Source: Bacillota bacterium (GTDB taxonomy: Bacteria; Bacillota; Clostridia; Christensenellales; CAG-138). Taken from it: 6,342 nt of DNA. Both the position numbers and the translations under genes were made by a program. Numbering within the stretch: the stretch's first letter is position 1; every line of letters begins with the position of its first letter. The stretch covers positions 1 to 6,342 of the forward strand of contig JAEZLG010000088.1 in NCBI GenBank assembly GCA_023435855.1, in the 5' to 3' direction. Positions 5,903-6,342 of this stretch are shown one piece after another. The notes beneath the pieces are model-generated. The model was given only the letters and a program-made list of their open reading frames with translations. It was not told the origin of the DNA and did not search any database.

Positions 5903-6112
5903 GCGAAAACCGCAATTCTTATTATACCGAACATTGCGCGAGATTGCATCTATAAATTTATCGCTCCGCGCTTGTATGTACGTCTCCGCATTTTCAATAC
6001 GCGACGGCCGAAGCTCCGACAGATGAAGCTTCAGTGCAGGCTCGCCGAAAAACGCATCCGATTTAGGTGTAAACAGAATGTCCGCCTTATCCGCATCGAG
6101 CGCTAAGGAGAA

Positions 6113-6342
6113 TTAATCGCCCATAAAAAAGCCTACGGCGTTTGCATAAGCGCCTTCATATTCTGCCGTTACGCTAAGATGCGCGCCATCATTGCCGATG
6201 CGCTTAAGGTTCCTGAACCGAATGTTATCAATGCGAAAAAGAGGTTCCGAGTTGCCTTCGCCAAACGGTTCGAGACGCTCAATCTCCTTAGCGAGCTTTA
6301 AGCTCACCTCACGAAACGGTATCTCAAGCTCATAGCTTTTTT
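6113..6342 (-). CDS. recJ: RecJ fragment upstream of the internal stop (partial)
   Basis: The 75 visible codons before the TAA at 6113-6115, open to the right edge. They hold YELEIPFREV and the OB-domain signature LEPFGEGNSEPLF, ending in AVGFFMGD. If the stop is real, the translated protein ends here within the OB domain and lacks the rest of that domain plus the C-terminal domain. The DHH/DHHA1 catalytic core, outside the window, could still be made. Confidence 0.8.
   Translation of the reverse strand, partial: KSYELEIPFREVSLKLAKEIERLEPFGEGNSEPLFRIDNIRFRNLKRIGNDGAHLSVTAEYEGAYANAVGFFMGD

Larger units (their letters stand above)
5228..6342 (-). pseudogene. recJ: recJ, single-stranded-DNA exonuclease, 3' part, interrupted by an in-frame stop
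   Basis: RecJ degrades single-stranded DNA 5' to 3' in recombination and mismatch/base-excision repair. Only the C-terminal part lies in the window; the catalytic DHH and DHHA1 domains would be beyond the right edge. The visible frame runs from 6340 to the TAA at 5228-5230, 369 sense codons with one TAA at 6113-6115. Before the stop is the OB-domain motif LEPFGEGN; directly after it the same domain continues with ADILFTPKSDAFFGE and ends in LHLSELRPS. The rest is the long C-terminal domain found in Firmicute RecJ. No residue seems missing and the frame does not shift, so a single base change explains it. It could be a true nonsense mutation, a strain variant or a sequencing error. Other genes end in TAA, which argues against codon reassignment. 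Confidence 0.85.

Noticed and set aside
5921..5926. TATAAT on the minus strand upstream of the RecJ C-terminal fragment
   Set aside because: It encodes in-frame RecJ residues (RYNK) and has no acceptable -35 box at 16-18 bases, so it is probably chance.
6113..6115. Stop-codon reassignment (TAA read as an amino acid)
   Set aside because: recJ, apt and the MBL gene all end in TAA at expected lengths, and other coding regions contain no internal TAA.

Overview
The window comes from a low-to-mid GC Firmicute, most likely class Clostridia (inferred). All genes lie on the minus strand in the order recJ, apt, relA/spoT (RSH), dtd, metallo-beta-lactamase-fold hydrolase, hemZ. This order is familiar from clostridial chromosomes. 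The strong AAGGAGG-type ribosome binding sites and the oxygen-independent radical-SAM HemZ fit an anaerobic Firmicute. No phage, CRISPR, rRNA or tRNA gene is visible.

Layout in transcription order, from high to low coordinates. The window opens inside recJ (5228-6342). Its frame carries one internal TAA (6113-6115), with recognisable RecJ protein continuing in the same frame on both sides. apt (4726-5238) overlaps the recJ end by 11 bases and is followed by a terminator-like hairpin (4676-4715). About 600 bases without a gene follow (4118-4725), built almost entirely of short stem-loop repeats in direct and inverted copies. Then come RSH (1952-4117), dtd (1497-1943), an MBL-fold hydrolase (853-1497) and hemZ (1-859, running off the left edge). 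The last four are spaced by 8 bases or overlap by 1 and 7 bases, so they look like one transcription unit.

Functionally this is a housekeeping and nucleotide-stress cluster. RecJ degrades single-stranded DNA in repair. Apt salvages adenine. RSH makes and destroys (p)ppGpp. Dtd removes D-amino acids from tRNA. The MBL protein belongs to the glyoxalase II-like hydrolases, and HemZ is a coproporphyrinogen dehydrogenase-type radical-SAM enzyme. The genes share a locus more than a pathway.

Three things stand out. The first is the in-frame stop in recJ. The second is a Tyr in place of the first metal-binding His of the MBL protein. The third is the repeat mosaic between apt and RSH, where related stem-loops differ by compensatory base changes and are arranged as nested inverted pairs. 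I see no clear new multi-gene system; the mosaic is the least explained part of the window.
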